The position numbers were made by a program, and so were the translations under genes. Shown one piece after another: positions 16,249-24,580 of a stretch of DNA of 64,000 nt. Within the stretch, counting starts at the first letter, position 1. Every line of letters starts with the position of its first letter. The notes under the pieces are model-generated. The model had not been told where the DNA came from, made no database searches, and worked only from the letters and a program-made list of their open reading frames with translations. The stretch lies in the NCBI GenBank assembly GCA_963751105.1, contig CAVVTG010000002.1:2294001-2358000 (forward strand), in the 5' to 3' direction. The DNA is from JACVRW01 sp963751105 (GTDB taxonomy: Bacteria; Actinomycetota; Thermoleophilia; Solirubrobacterales; Thermoleophilaceae).

Positions 16249-17158
16249 AGCGCACGTCCTCCTGGACGACCTCGAACTCGGACACCTCGGCGGTCCCGCG
16301 CGCGCGGAAGAACTCGACCAGGCGTTGAACGAGCTCTTCGGGCGCGCTCGCCCCTGAGCTGATCCCCACCACCCGCTTGCCCTCGAGCCACTCCTCCTCG
16401 ACCTGGGTCTCGTTGTCGATGAGGTGTGAGTCCGCGCCGTGGTCGCGCGCCACCTCCACCAGGCGGTTGGAGTTGGACGAGTTGCGCGAGCCGATGACCA
16501 GCACGAGGTCACACTCGCGCGCCATCTGACGAACGGCCATCTGGCGGTTGGTGGTGGCGTAACAGATGTCGTCGGACTTGGGGCCGGTGATGTTGGGGAA
16601 GCGCTCTCGCAGGCGGCGGATGATGCGGTCGGTCTCGTCGACCGAGAGGGTGGTCTGCGTGAGGTAAGCCACGCGGTTCGGATCCTCGAGCTCGAGGTTG
16701 TCCACGTCCTCCTCGGTCTCCACGAGCACGAAGTGGTCCGGCGCCTCGCCCATCGTACCCTCGACCTCCTCGTGGCCGGCGTGTCCGATGAGCACGATCG
16801 TGTAGCCCTCGGCGGCGAACTTCTTGGCCTCCACGTGCACCTTGGTCACGAGCGGACAGGTGGCGTCGATTGTCTTGAGCCGCCGTGTCTCGGCGTTCGC
16901 GTGCACGGACGGGGACACCCCGTGGGCAGAGAAGACCACGGTCTCGCCGGCGGGCACCTCGGTCTCCTCCTCCACGAAGATCGCGCCGCGCTCGCGCAGC
17001 TGCTCCACCACGTGCTTGTTGTGGACGATCTCCTTGCGCACGTAGACCGGCGGGCCGTAGAGCTCGAGCGCGCGCTCGACGGTTTGCACGGCCCGGTCCA
17101 CGCCCGCGCAGTATCCACGCGGAGCAGCCAGCAGGAGCTTTTGGGGTGTGGCGGCCAC
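16202..17158 (-). CDS. ispH: IspH, 4-hydroxy-3-methylbut-2-enyl diphosphate reductase
   Basis: The 318-residue Fe-S enzyme of the MEP isoprenoid pathway has its three cluster cysteines at C17 (RGYCAGVDRAVQ), C101 (DATCPLVTKVH) and C199 (DDICYATTNRQ). The motifs SAHGVSP, GHAGHEEVEGTMGEAP and SRNSSNSNRL are also present. It makes IPP and DMAPP. The GTG start is 8 bases after a TAGCCT -10-like box. Its cluster would depend on the SUF system encoded upstream in the window. Confidence 0.97.
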   Translation of the reverse strand: MAATPQKLLLAAPRGYCAGVDRAVQTVERALELYGPPVYVRKEIVHNKHVVEQLRERGAIFVEEETEVPAGETVVFSAHGVSPSVHANAETRRLKTIDATCPLVTKVHVEAKKFAAEGYTIVLIGHAGHEEVEGTMGEAPDHFVLVETEEDVDNLELEDPNRVAYLTQTTLSVDETDRIIRRLRERFPNITGPKSDDICYATTNRQMAVRQMARECDLVLVIGSRNSSNSNRLVEVARDHGADSHLIDNETQVEEEWLEGKRVVGISSGASAPEELVQRLVEFFRARGTAEVSEFEVVQEDVRFMLPREIRRALAAQA

Positions 17159-17166
17159 CGTCTCCT

Positions 17167-17172
17167 AGGCTA
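17167..17172 (-). promoter_or_regulatory. -10-like TAGCCT for ispH
   Basis: TAGCCT on the reverse strand ends 8 bases before the GTG at 17158, implying a near-leaderless message. Confidence 0.45.
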
Positions 17173-17179
17173 GCGACGC

Positions 17180-18085
17180 TCAGAGACCGCGCAGGAGCTC
17201 GTACACGGTCTCGCCGACTGCGTCGACGCTGCGCTCCGAGACCGCGCTCAGGTCGTCGCACGTGCGGTGCCAGCACGGGAAGTCGAAGTCGATCAGGTCG
17301 ATCGAGGGCACCCCGCGGCGCAGGAACGGGATGTGGTCGTCGAGGATCCCGCCACCGGTGGCGTCCGGGAACACGCGGCCGGCCCCCACCCGCCGGGCCG
17401 CCGCCCTGAGCTTGCGCCAGAGGCGCTCGTTCGAGTATGCCTCGCGCGGAATGCGCAGCCGGCGCTCGCCCACGAAGTCGAGCAGCACCATCGCCTGGGC
17501 GTCGGCGAAGCGGGGTGCGGCCACCCTGGCCCCCCGCAGGCCGAGCTGGAGGAACGCCGTATCCGGCGCGCCGCGAGGGTTCTCCTCGCCGTCGAAGAAG
17601 ACGAAATGGATCGTGTGGCGAGGGCGGCGCAGCGTGCGGGCGAGCTCGGCCACGACCGCTGTGCCGGAGGCGCCGTCGTTGGCGCCGAGGAAGCCGGGCA
17701 GGTCCTTGGTGTCGTAGTGGGCGCCCACGACCACGTAGCCGGGCTCGCGGCCGCGCACGGTGCCGATGACGTTGCGCAGGCCGCCGGGGACGCGCTGGTA
17801 GCGACCGCGCGGCACCAGCTCCTTCAGGCGGGCGGCCAGCTCGCGCGAAGCCGGTGAGCCCGCGGGCCGGGGACCGAGCTCCACCTGCTCGGCCAGCAGG
17901 TCGAAGGCAGCGGTGCCGTCGAAGCGATCGACGTTCGCCCGCGGCGCGGGCCGCGAGCCAGCGCCGTTTGCCTCACCGTCGGTGAACGGGAGGTTGTCGG
18001 TGGCCACGAGCGCGACGAGCACGAGGCCGAGCAGCACCTGGAGGGCGAGCACGATTCCCAGAAGCTTCACAGACGGGATTGTCAC
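17180..18085 (-). CDS. M28-family metallopeptidase, membrane-anchored
   Basis: About 301 residues with one N-terminal hydrophobic segment (VKLLGIVLALQVLLGLVLVA) followed by an extracytoplasmic M28 zinc peptidase domain. Visible metal-ligand motifs are GAHYDTKDLPGF, GANDGASGTAV, FDGEENPRG and the final WHRTCDDLS. It resembles glutaminyl-peptide cyclotransferase-like M28 proteins, so aminopeptidase versus cyclase cannot be decided. GTG 18085 is chosen; the frame extends to 18121 but that overlaps the divergent acyltransferase gene. Confidence 0.85.
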   Translation of the reverse strand: MTIPSVKLLGIVLALQVLLGLVLVALVATDNLPFTDGEANGAGSRPAPRANVDRFDGTAAFDLLAEQVELGPRPAGSPASRELAARLKELVPRGRYQRVPGGLRNVIGTVRGREPGYVVVGAHYDTKDLPGFLGANDGASGTAVVAELARTLRRPRHTIHFVFFDGEENPRGAPDTAFLQLGLRGARVAAPRFADAQAMVLLDFVGERRLRIPREAYSNERLWRKLRAAARRVGAGRVFPDATGGGILDDHIPFLRRGVPSIDLIDFDFPCWHRTCDDLSAVSERSVDAVGETVYELLRGL

Positions 18086-18088
18086 GGG

Positions 18089-18094
18089 TAGGCT
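18089..18094 (+). promoter_or_regulatory. -10-like TAGGCT for the WS/DGAT gene
   Basis: TAGGCT ends 7 bases before GTG 18102. Confidence 0.4.
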
Positions 18095-18101
18095 CACCGC
18101 G

Positions 18102-19568
18102 GTGGGCGACCAGGGCCACATGCAGGGTCACAAGGACCGCCTGACGGCCATCGACGCCTCCTTCCTGCACCAGGAGAAGCAGGCGTCGCACATGCATGTC
18201 GGAGCTCTCGTGATCTTCGAGGGCCCACCGCCCGGACGTGACGAGTTCTGTGCGCACCTCGAGTCCCGGCTTCACCTGGTGCCGCGCTACCGCCAGAAGC
18301 TCGCGGTGCCGCGGCTCGAGATGGGCCGGCCCTTCTGGGTCGACGATCCGAGCTTCAACCTCGACTACCACTTGCGCCATACCGGTCTGCCCAAGCCCGG
18401 CAGCGACGACCAGCTGCGGCAGCTCGTGGGACGCATCTTCTCCCAGCGGCTCGACCGGTCGAAGCCGCTGTGGGAGTTGTGGATCGTCCAGGGACTCGAG
18501 CGGGGCCGCTTCGCGCTGATCTCGAAGACCCACCACGCACTCGTGGACGGAGTGTCGGGCGTGGACATCGCCACCGTCCTGTTCGATCTCTCCCCGGTTC
18601 CGGCCGAGACCGGCGACGACGAAGATCGCTGGGTGGCGCAGCCGGAGCCGTCGGACGCGGAGCTGGTGGCCGAGGGCATCAAGGGGCTCGTGCGCACCCC
18701 GTTCGACCTCGCCGGCAGCGCCATCGGTGCGGCGCAGAACCCGAGCCGCACGCTCAGCCGGGCGCGCGAGGCCGCCGAGGGCGTGGGCGAGGTGGTGTGG
18801 GCGGGCCTCAACCCGGCGCCGGACGTCCCCCTCAACGTCGAGATCGGCTCCCACCGCAGGGTGTGGTGGGTGCAGAGCCGCCTGGGCGACTTCAAGGAGA
18901 TCAAGGACGCCCTGGGAGGAACGGTCAACGACGCGGTGCTGGCCGTGGTAGCCGGCGCGCTCGGAAGCTGGCTGCGCGAGCGCGGCATACGGACCGAGGG
19001 AATGGAGCTGAGGGCACTGGTGCCGGTGTCGATCCGCCACGAGGACGAGCACGGGACGCTCGGCAACCGCATCGCCGCGATGCGCGGCCCGCTGCCGGTC
19101 TACGCGCGCGACCCCGTGGAGCGCCTCGCCATCGTCCGGGAGGGCATGGGCCACCTGAAGGAGTCGAAGCAGGCCCTCGGCGCCGAGGTGATCTCCGGCC
19201 TCCAGGACTTCGCGCCGCCGACCCTTCTGGCTCAGGCCTCGCGGCTCAACTTCTCGACGCGGCTGTTCAACCTGATCGTGACCAACGTGCCGGGTCCGCA
19301 GTTCCCGCTCTACATTCTCGGGCGCGAGATGGAGGAGATCGTGCCGATCGCCTTCCTGCCGGAGAACCATGCGCTCGCGATCGCGATCATGAGCTACAAC
19401 GGCAAGGTCGACTTCGGACTGCTCGGCGACTACGACGCCATGGCCGACATCGAATCCGTGGGGGGGCACGTGGAGGAGTCACTCGACGCGCTCCTCAGGG
19501 CGGCCCGCAAGCAGAGCGAGAAGTCGGCGCGGGCCAACGGCGGCAAGAAGAGCGCGGCGAAGGCGTAG
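18102..19568 (+). CDS. Wax ester synthase / diacylglycerol acyltransferase (WS/DGAT)
   Basis: The 488-residue protein has the condensation-type catalytic motif HHALVDG (H144-G150), the PLWEL block (122-126) that marks this family, and later NDAVLAVVAGALGSWL and VTNVPGPQFPLYI. It makes triacylglycerol or wax esters from acyl-CoA, storage lipids common in actinobacteria. GTG 18102 sits 7 bases after a TAGGCT hexamer; ATG 18120 is the alternative start. The K/A-rich tail (last ~15 residues) is ordinary for the family. Confidence 0.93.
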   Translation: MGDQGHMQGHKDRLTAIDASFLHQEKQASHMHVGALVIFEGPPPGRDEFCAHLESRLHLVPRYRQKLAVPRLEMGRPFWVDDPSFNLDYHLRHTGLPKPGSDDQLRQLVGRIFSQRLDRSKPLWELWIVQGLERGRFALISKTHHALVDGVSGVDIATVLFDLSPVPAETGDDEDRWVAQPEPSDAELVAEGIKGLVRTPFDLAGSAIGAAQNPSRTLSRAREAAEGVGEVVWAGLNPAPDVPLNVEIGSHRRVWWVQSRLGDFKEIKDALGGTVNDAVLAVVAGALGSWLRERGIRTEGMELRALVPVSIRHEDEHGTLGNRIAAMRGPLPVYARDPVERLAIVREGMGHLKESKQALGAEVISGLQDFAPPTLLAQASRLNFSTRLFNLIVTNVPGPQFPLYILGREMEEIVPIAFLPENHALAIAIMSYNGKVDFGLLGDYDAMADIESVGGHVEESLDALLRAARKQSEKSARANGGKKSAAKA

Positions 19569-19606
19569 ACCCCGGGTTGGGTCCCGGGCCGAGCGGTACG
19601 GGTAGC

Positions 19607-19612
19607 TAGGGT
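19607..19612 (+). promoter_or_regulatory. -10-like TAGGGT for the CocE-family gene
   Basis: TAGGGT ends 9 bases before ATG 19622. Confidence 0.4.
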
Positions 19613-19621
19613 GCCCGTCCG

Positions 19622-21382
19622 ATGAAGAAGCTGACGATCCTCACGGCGACGGTGGCCATCGGCGCCCTCGCCCCCGCGGCGGGCGCCGCCTCGCCCCAGC
19701 CCTTCGGCCATGCCTGCAGCCCGCAGAACGGCACCCTCTTCTGCCCCACCGCGAGCGACGCCCAGCGGGTGCCGAGCTTCGACGGGGTGCCGCTCGACGT
19801 GGACGTTACGCTCCCGCCGACGGGCGACGGGCCGTTTCCGGCAATCGTGATGCTGCACGGCTGGGGAGGGAGCAAGTCTGCCTTCCAGTCGGCCACCCCC
19901 GAGGGCAACGGTGGCGCCGGCTACCACTACAACAACACCTACTTCGCCCAGCAGGGCTACGCGGTGATCACGCCGTCGGCGCGCGGCTTCGGGCGTTCAT
20001 GCGGGGTGGCCGCATCGCGCACGCCCGGCTCGTGCGACCGAGGCTGGCTGCACCTGGCCGACCAGCGCTACGAAGTGCGCGACGTCCAGCACCTGCTGGG
20101 GCGCCTGGTGGACGAACGCGTGGTGCGGGCGGACGCCCTGGGCGTGACGGGCATCTCCTACGGCGGGATCCAGAGCCACAGCCTGGCCCGGCTGCGGGAC
20201 CGCATTCGCCTGGAGAATGGCTCATATCGTCGCTGGACGAGCCCGGCCGGCCGCCGGCTGCGGATCGCCGCCGCGTGGGCGCGCTGGGGTGCGACCGACC
20301 TCACCTCCGCGCTCACGCCCAACGGGCGCTTCCTCGACACCAGGAAGGCGCCCACGGGGCAGAGCCGATCGCCGTTCGGCATCTACAAGAGGAGCTACAA
20401 CGAGGGCCTCCTGCTGCTGGGCAGGACGACCGGCTTTCTCACGCCGGCGGGCGGGCCGTTCGAATCGGATCTCCTGGGCTGGGCCGACGAGGCGGACTCC
20501 GGCGAGCCCCACGGCGCGCTGGAGGGCCGAATCGCACGGGAGCTGACCAGCTACCACAGCTCGGCCGGGGTGTCGGGGACCCCCGCTCCGTTGCTCGTGC
20601 AGAACGGTTGGACCGACGACCTGTTCCCGGCGCCCGAGGCGCTGCGGGCCTACCGCACATACGAGAACGCCCGAGGAGCTCGCGTGTCGTACCAGCTCGG
20701 CGACCTCGGCCACTCGCGCGGAGCGAACAAGCCGGCAGTCGATCGCTACTTCAACGACCGGGGCGCCGCGTTCTTCGCCGCCCACCTGAAGGGTGAAGGC
20801 CGGGGCCCGCGGCACAACGCGGTCACCGCGTTCACCCAGACCTGCCCCTTCGAAACGCCCGCAGGCGGCCCCATCCGTGCGCGAAGCTGGGACCGGCTTC
20901 ACCCGAGCACGGCCAGGATGGCGGCGCTTCCCGGGCAGACGATCACTTCGAGCGGCGGCAATCCGGCGACGGCGAAGGCGTACGACCAGCTGACCGGCGC
21001 CGACTCCTGCCTGCAGGTCCCGGCCGAACGGGCGCCCGGGACGGCGATCGTGCAGCGCCGCTTCGCGCGGCCGTTCACGCTGCTGGGCCAGCCCACGGTG
21101 CGGGCGCGAATCAGGACGCAGGACCGTGGGGCCACGATCGTGGCTCGCCTGTGGGACGTGTACGAGGGCCGGCAGACGCTGGTGGGCCGCGGGGTCTACC
21201 GGGTGACCGACCGGCAGCAGGGCCGCATCGTGTTCCAGCTCTGGGGCAACGGGTGGCGCTTCGCTCGTGGCCATCAGGCCAAGCTCGAGTTGCTGGGCTC
21301 CGACCCGAACTTCATGCGGCCGAGCAACTTCAGCTTCCGGGTGAGGATCGCCGGGATCGGTGTGAGGCTCCCGGGGCGGTGA
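19622..21382 (+). CDS. Secreted CocE/NonD-family (X-Pro dipeptidyl-peptidase-like) hydrolase
   Basis: 586 residues with a signal peptide (KKLTILTATVAIGALAPAAG). The alpha/beta-hydrolase core has VMLHGWGGSKS, nucleophile Ser179 in GISYGG, and acid/His candidates in VQNGWTDDLFP and LGDLGHSRG. A C-terminal jelly-roll (PepX_C-like) follows from about residue 420. CocE/X-Pro relatives cleave Pro-dipeptides, esters or acyl groups; the substrate is unknown. It overlaps the next hydrolase gene by 4 bases (GTGA). Confidence 0.85.
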   Translation: MKKLTILTATVAIGALAPAAGAASPQPFGHACSPQNGTLFCPTASDAQRVPSFDGVPLDVDVTLPPTGDGPFPAIVMLHGWGGSKSAFQSATPEGNGGAGYHYNNTYFAQQGYAVITPSARGFGRSCGVAASRTPGSCDRGWLHLADQRYEVRDVQHLLGRLVDERVVRADALGVTGISYGGIQSHSLARLRDRIRLENGSYRRWTSPAGRRLRIAAAWARWGATDLTSALTPNGRFLDTRKAPTGQSRSPFGIYKRSYNEGLLLLGRTTGFLTPAGGPFESDLLGWADEADSGEPHGALEGRIARELTSYHSSAGVSGTPAPLLVQNGWTDDLFPAPEALRAYRTYENARGARVSYQLGDLGHSRGANKPAVDRYFNDRGAAFFAAHLKGEGRGPRHNAVTAFTQTCPFETPAGGPIRARSWDRLHPSTARMAALPGQTITSSGGNPATAKAYDQLTGADSCLQVPAERAPGTAIVQRRFARPFTLLGQPTVRARIRTQDRGATIVARLWDVYEGRQTLVGRGVYRVTDRQQGRIVFQLWGNGWRFARGHQAKLELLGSDPNFMRPSNFSFRVRIAGIGVRLPGR

Positions 21383-22278
21383 GCGAAGGGCGCGCCAGGG
21401 CGGGCGACGTGGAGATCGCCTACCAGACGATCGGGGACCCCTCCGGGCCGGCACTGCTGCTGGTGATGGGACTCGGCATGCAGCTGATCCACTGGGATCT
21501 CGAGTTGTGCGAGGCGCTGGCCGAGCGCGGCTTTCACGTGATCCGCTTCGACAACCGGGACGCGGGCCTGTCCACGTCGATCGACGCGCCGGTGCCGCCC
21601 ATCATGCGCGCCATGGCCGGCTTCCATATCGATGCGCCCTACCTGCTGGCCGACATGGCCGACGACGGCTTCGGCCTGCTCGACCACCTGGACATCGAGC
21701 GCGCCCACGTGATGGGCGCCTCGATGGGCGGGATGGTGGCCCAGACCATGGCCATCCGGCGGCCCGAGCGGGTGCTCTCGCTCACGTCGATCATGTCGAC
21801 CACGGGTGATCGTCGTTCCGGCTTGCCGAAGCTGCGCGTGTGGAGCGTCCTGCTCAGGCGCGCACCCCGCGACCGCGACGGGTACGTGGAGCACTTCGTG
21901 CGCGTGTTCCGGATGATCGGCTCGCCCGGCTTTCCCCGCGACGAGAAACGGGTCCGCGAGATCGCGTCCGCGACCTTCGACCGCGGCGAGAACGCTGCTG
22001 GAACCGCGCGTCAGCTGGCCGCGATACTGGCCTCAGGCGACCGGACCGCCGAGCTGCGGCGGCTCTCGGTTCCCGCCACGGTGGTCCACGGCACCGACGA
22101 TCCACTGGTGCCCTTCCGCGGCGGCAGAGCCACCGCAGCCGCCATACCGGGTGCGGAGCTCATCGCCATCCCCGGCATGGGCCATGACCTGCCGCGCGAG
22201 GTGTGGCCACGGATCATCGAGGCACTGTCCGAGCACGCCGACAACGCGCCCGCGGACCGCGCGCCGCAGCGAGCCTGA
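21379..22278 (+). CDS. Alpha/beta-fold hydrolase
   Basis: This 299-residue enzyme has nucleophile elbow GASMGGM (Ser115), oxyanion LLLVMGLGMQ, the DNRDAGLS turn, acid in VHGTDDPLVP and His in IPGMGHDLP, so the triad is complete. It resembles the aclacinomycin methylesterase RdmC/EstB-type group. A GTG start lies inside the stop of the secreted hydrolase gene, so the pair is translationally coupled although this product has no signal peptide. Confidence 0.88.
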   Translation: MSEGRARAGDVEIAYQTIGDPSGPALLLVMGLGMQLIHWDLELCEALAERGFHVIRFDNRDAGLSTSIDAPVPPIMRAMAGFHIDAPYLLADMADDGFGLLDHLDIERAHVMGASMGGMVAQTMAIRRPERVLSLTSIMSTTGDRRSGLPKLRVWSVLLRRAPRDRDGYVEHFVRVFRMIGSPGFPRDEKRVREIASATFDRGENAAGTARQLAAILASGDRTAELRRLSVPATVVHGTDDPLVPFRGGRATAAAIPGAELIAIPGMGHDLPREVWPRIIEALSEHADNAPADRAPQRA

Positions 22279-22284
22279 GCCGGC

Positions 22285-22965
22285 CTATTCGGATGTGCGG
22301 TGCTCGGGCGCGAGGCGCCGCGCCAGCTCGAGCGTTTCGTCGTCGAGCTCGGCCTCGACCACGTCGTAGTCGCGGGCGTACTGATCGAGCAGCGCGTCCC
22401 TGACCGTCGCCCAGTCGCTCGAGCCGTTCTCGGCCGCCACCGAGCCGGTGACCTCCGGGCGCCAGTCGAGGCCGAGCGCGGCGTAGACGGGACCGAGGGC
22501 GCGCCGGATGCGTTCCTCGCCCGCCACCACCAGCACCACGCCGGTGTGCGAGCCACCGGCCACCACGCGCTGGCCCACTCCGGCGATCTTGCTCGTGCTC
22601 CTGGCGTTGACGCTGTAGCGGCCCGGGCAGTACTCGCCCGGGACCTCTCCCACGCGGGCGTCGAGGCCCAGCGACCGCAGCGCGGCGGCGATCCGCGCCG
22701 CGGTCCTCTCGAAGCGCTCGCGGATGCGCTCCCTGGGCTCGGGATCCGGCACGGCGTGCCCCAGCTCGATCGTGTCCTCGTGAAAGATCGCCGCTCGTCC
22801 TCCGGCCAGACGGACCACGGCGTCGAAGCCTTCGGCCCGGGCGGCCCGCACCGCCTCCTCATAACCGTCGACCACGACGTCGCGCTTGGCGAAGGCCACG
22901 AAGGCGCCGGGGTGCGCCAGCCTCAGCGTCTCCGGTAGCTCACCCGTCCCCACACGCAGCATCAC
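22285..22965 (-). CDS. Lipoate/biotin protein ligase-like (LplA/OctM) protein
   Basis: The LplA fold is shown by VVRLAGGRAAIFHEDTIELG, GEYCPGRYSVNARSTSKIAG (with the ligase lysine) and VGQRVVAGGSHTGVVLVV. It would attach or transfer lipoyl/octanoyl groups. The annotated GTG (22965) cuts into conserved sequence: in the same frame directly upstream lies ITRSFADNPALDVAVSRA, which matches the usual N-terminus of these enzymes. No ATG, GTG or TTG precedes it before the stop of the upstream gene, but a CTG at 23022 is in frame, so a CTG start is likely. It follows the SufT-like gene. Confidence 0.8.
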   Translation of the reverse strand: MMLRVGTGELPETLRLAHPGAFVAFAKRDVVVDGYEEAVRAARAEGFDAVVRLAGGRAAIFHEDTIELGHAVPDPEPRERIRERFERTAARIAAALRSLGLDARVGEVPGEYCPGRYSVNARSTSKIAGVGQRVVAGGSHTGVVLVVAGEERIRRALGPVYAALGLDWRPEVTGSVAAENGSSDWATVRDALLDQYARDYDVVEAELDDETLELARRLAPEHRTSE

Positions 22966-23039
22966 CGCGCGGGAGACGGCGACGTCGAGCGCGGGGTTGT
23001 CCGCGAACGACCGGGTTATCAGTTGTAGGCGAGGAAGGC

Positions 23040-23342
23040 TCAGAAGCCGAGAGCGAACTTGGCTTCTTCACTCATGAGCTCGGGCGTCCAGGCCGGCGTG
23101 AACGTCATCTTCGGGTAGACGGCGTCGACTCCCTCGAGCTCGCCCACGAACTCCTCCATCTGCTCGGCCACCTGGGGGCCGATCGGGCAGCCGGGTGAGG
23201 TGAGCGTGAAGCTGATGAAGACCTCGCTGCCCTCCACCTCCACGTCGTAGACCAGCCCGAGCTCCACGAAGTCGAGCCCCAGCTCGGGGTCGATCACGTT
23301 GGTGAGAGCCTCCTGGACTTCGTCTGCGGTCACGGTCGCCAT
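23040..23342 (-). CDS. sufT: MIP18/DUF59-family (SufT-like) Fe-S maturation protein
   Basis: 100 residues with the family core VIDPELGLDFVELGLVYDVE and TLTSPGCPIGPQVAEQME, whose Cys is the conserved reactive/ligand residue. SufT/PaaD-type proteins help deliver or mature Fe-S clusters, including the lipoyl synthase pathway. In many actinobacteria this gene is part of the suf operon; here it sits 11 kb away and is followed by a lipoate-ligase-like gene. The linkage of SufT with lipoate metabolism is consistent with what is known of SufT in other bacteria. Confidence 0.85.
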   Translation of the reverse strand: MATVTADEVQEALTNVIDPELGLDFVELGLVYDVEVEGSEVFISFTLTSPGCPIGPQVAEQMEEFVGELEGVDAVYPKMTFTPAWTPELMSEEAKFALGF

Positions 23343-23371
23343 GTCCCGAGGATACGCGAGCGGCAATCGCC

Positions 23372-23377
23372 TATTGT
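23372..23377 (+). promoter_or_regulatory. -10-like TATTGT for fxsA
   Basis: TATTGT ends 7 bases before ATG 23385, a leaderless-type spacing. Confidence 0.4.
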
Positions 23378-23384
23378 CGGAGCC

Positions 23385-23876
23385 ATGCCGATTCTGGCGC
23401 TGATCGTGGTCTTCATCGTGGTGCCGCTCGCCGAGCTGTACGTGATCCTGAAGGTGGGCGACGCGATCGGAGTGATCCCGACGATCCTGCTCTTGGTGGC
23501 CGACTCCCTGCTCGGCGCGTTGCTCCTGCGAACCCAGGGCCGCAGTGTCTGGCGCCGCTTCAACAAGGTGCTGGCAGACGGTGGAATGCCACACCGCGAG
23601 GTGGTGGACGGCGTGCTCGTGATCTTCGGCGGCGCCTTCCTGCTCACGCCGGGTTTCATCACCGACATCTTCGGCCTGCTCCTGCTGATCCCACCCACCC
23701 GGGCGGTGGTGAGGCGGCTGCTCGTGCGGCGGCTGGGCCGGCGCGTGGCGGTGGGCGTGGTGGGCGGCATGGGCGCCGGCGGGGCCGGCCGGAGCGGCCG
23801 GCGCAGCGGGGAGCACTTCGACGTCGAGGGAAGCGCCAGCGAGTACGACCGCCCGGCTCCAGGGCTCGATCGGTGA
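23385..23876 (+). CDS. fxsA: FxsA-family membrane protein
   Basis: 163 residues with four hydrophobic stretches in the first 115: LALIVVFIVVPLAELYVI, IPTILLLVADSLLGALLL, GVLVIFGGAFLLTPGFITD and IFGLLLLIPPTRAVV. The block VFGGAFLLTPGFITDIFGLLLL-like is diagnostic of FxsA, named for suppressing F-plasmid exclusion of phage T7 in E. coli; its normal role is unknown. A glycine/arginine-rich cytoplasmic tail follows. First gene of a three-gene overlapping operon. Confidence 0.9.
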   Translation: MPILALIVVFIVVPLAELYVILKVGDAIGVIPTILLLVADSLLGALLLRTQGRSVWRRFNKVLADGGMPHREVVDGVLVIFGGAFLLTPGFITDIFGLLLLIPPTRAVVRRLLVRRLGRRVAVGVVGGMGAGGAGRSGRRSGEHFDVEGSASEYDRPAPGLDR

Positions 23877-24580
23877 GCGCCGCGGCGCTCGCCCTCTCCT
23901 TCTTCGACCCCGCCCATGAGATCTACGGGACGGCGAGGTCCGGGGCCACGGTCCTGTTCGAGGGCCGCCGCCCGCGGGCCGTGCCCGAGGGCCCGGTGAT
24001 CGAGAAGACGAACGGCACGGTCACGGCCCGCATCGACGGCGAGCTCGACCTGCAGGTGGAGCCGCTCTCGGAGCCGGCCGACCTCGGCGAGGCCGCGGTG
24101 AGCATCTGCCAGGTGCGCGGCGAGGCCGCCGGACGGACGGTCGACTGCCTGGGCACCCTGGCGGAGACGACCTCGGCGCCGCGCTGGGAGGAGCTCGACG
24201 CGCTGCGCACCGTGTCCGCGCTCGTGGACGCGGAGCACGCGTTGCTGCTCCTGGCCCGGCGACCGCGAGGCGCACTCGGCCACGGCGACGAACGGGTGAG
24301 TGCCACGCTGGTCGACGAGGGCACCTTAAGGGAGGTCGAGGAGGCGCGCCTGTCCACGGTGTACGACGGCGACGCTCGCCAGCGCAGCGCCGGGCTGGAG
24401 CTGTGGCTGCCGGGGGAGGAGTTCCCCCGGCGGGGCTCCGGGACCGTCCTGGCCGGCACCTCCCTCGCGATGGGCGAGCTCGAGGTGCACGCCGCGGTGT
24501 TTCGCTGGCAGATCGAAGGCCGCGAGGCCATCGGGGGCTACGAGCTCACCACCCGCACCGAACCTCCCGAGGCGGCATGA
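23873..24580 (+). CDS. Conserved-looking protein of unknown function in the fxsA operon
   Basis: 235 residues without signal peptide or membrane segment. The text is strand-rich (ARSGATVLFEGRRPRAVPEG, TVTARIDGELDLQVEPL, GTVLAGTSLAMGELEVHAAV) and ends WQIEGREAIGGYELTTRTEP. The pattern of paired domains, each opening with a G-x-x-x-F/W strand, looks like a lipocalin- or DUF-type beta-barrel seen beside steroid/fatty-acid genes in actinobacteria, but I do not recognise the family with confidence. GTGA overlap with fxsA and ATGA overlap with the HAD gene make it part of one translated unit. Confidence 0.7.
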   Translation: MSAAALALSFFDPAHEIYGTARSGATVLFEGRRPRAVPEGPVIEKTNGTVTARIDGELDLQVEPLSEPADLGEAAVSICQVRGEAAGRTVDCLGTLAETTSAPRWEELDALRTVSALVDAEHALLLLARRPRGALGHGDERVSATLVDEGTLREVEEARLSTVYDGDARQRSAGLELWLPGEEFPRRGSGTVLAGTSLAMGELEVHAAVFRWQIEGREAIGGYELTTRTEPPEAA

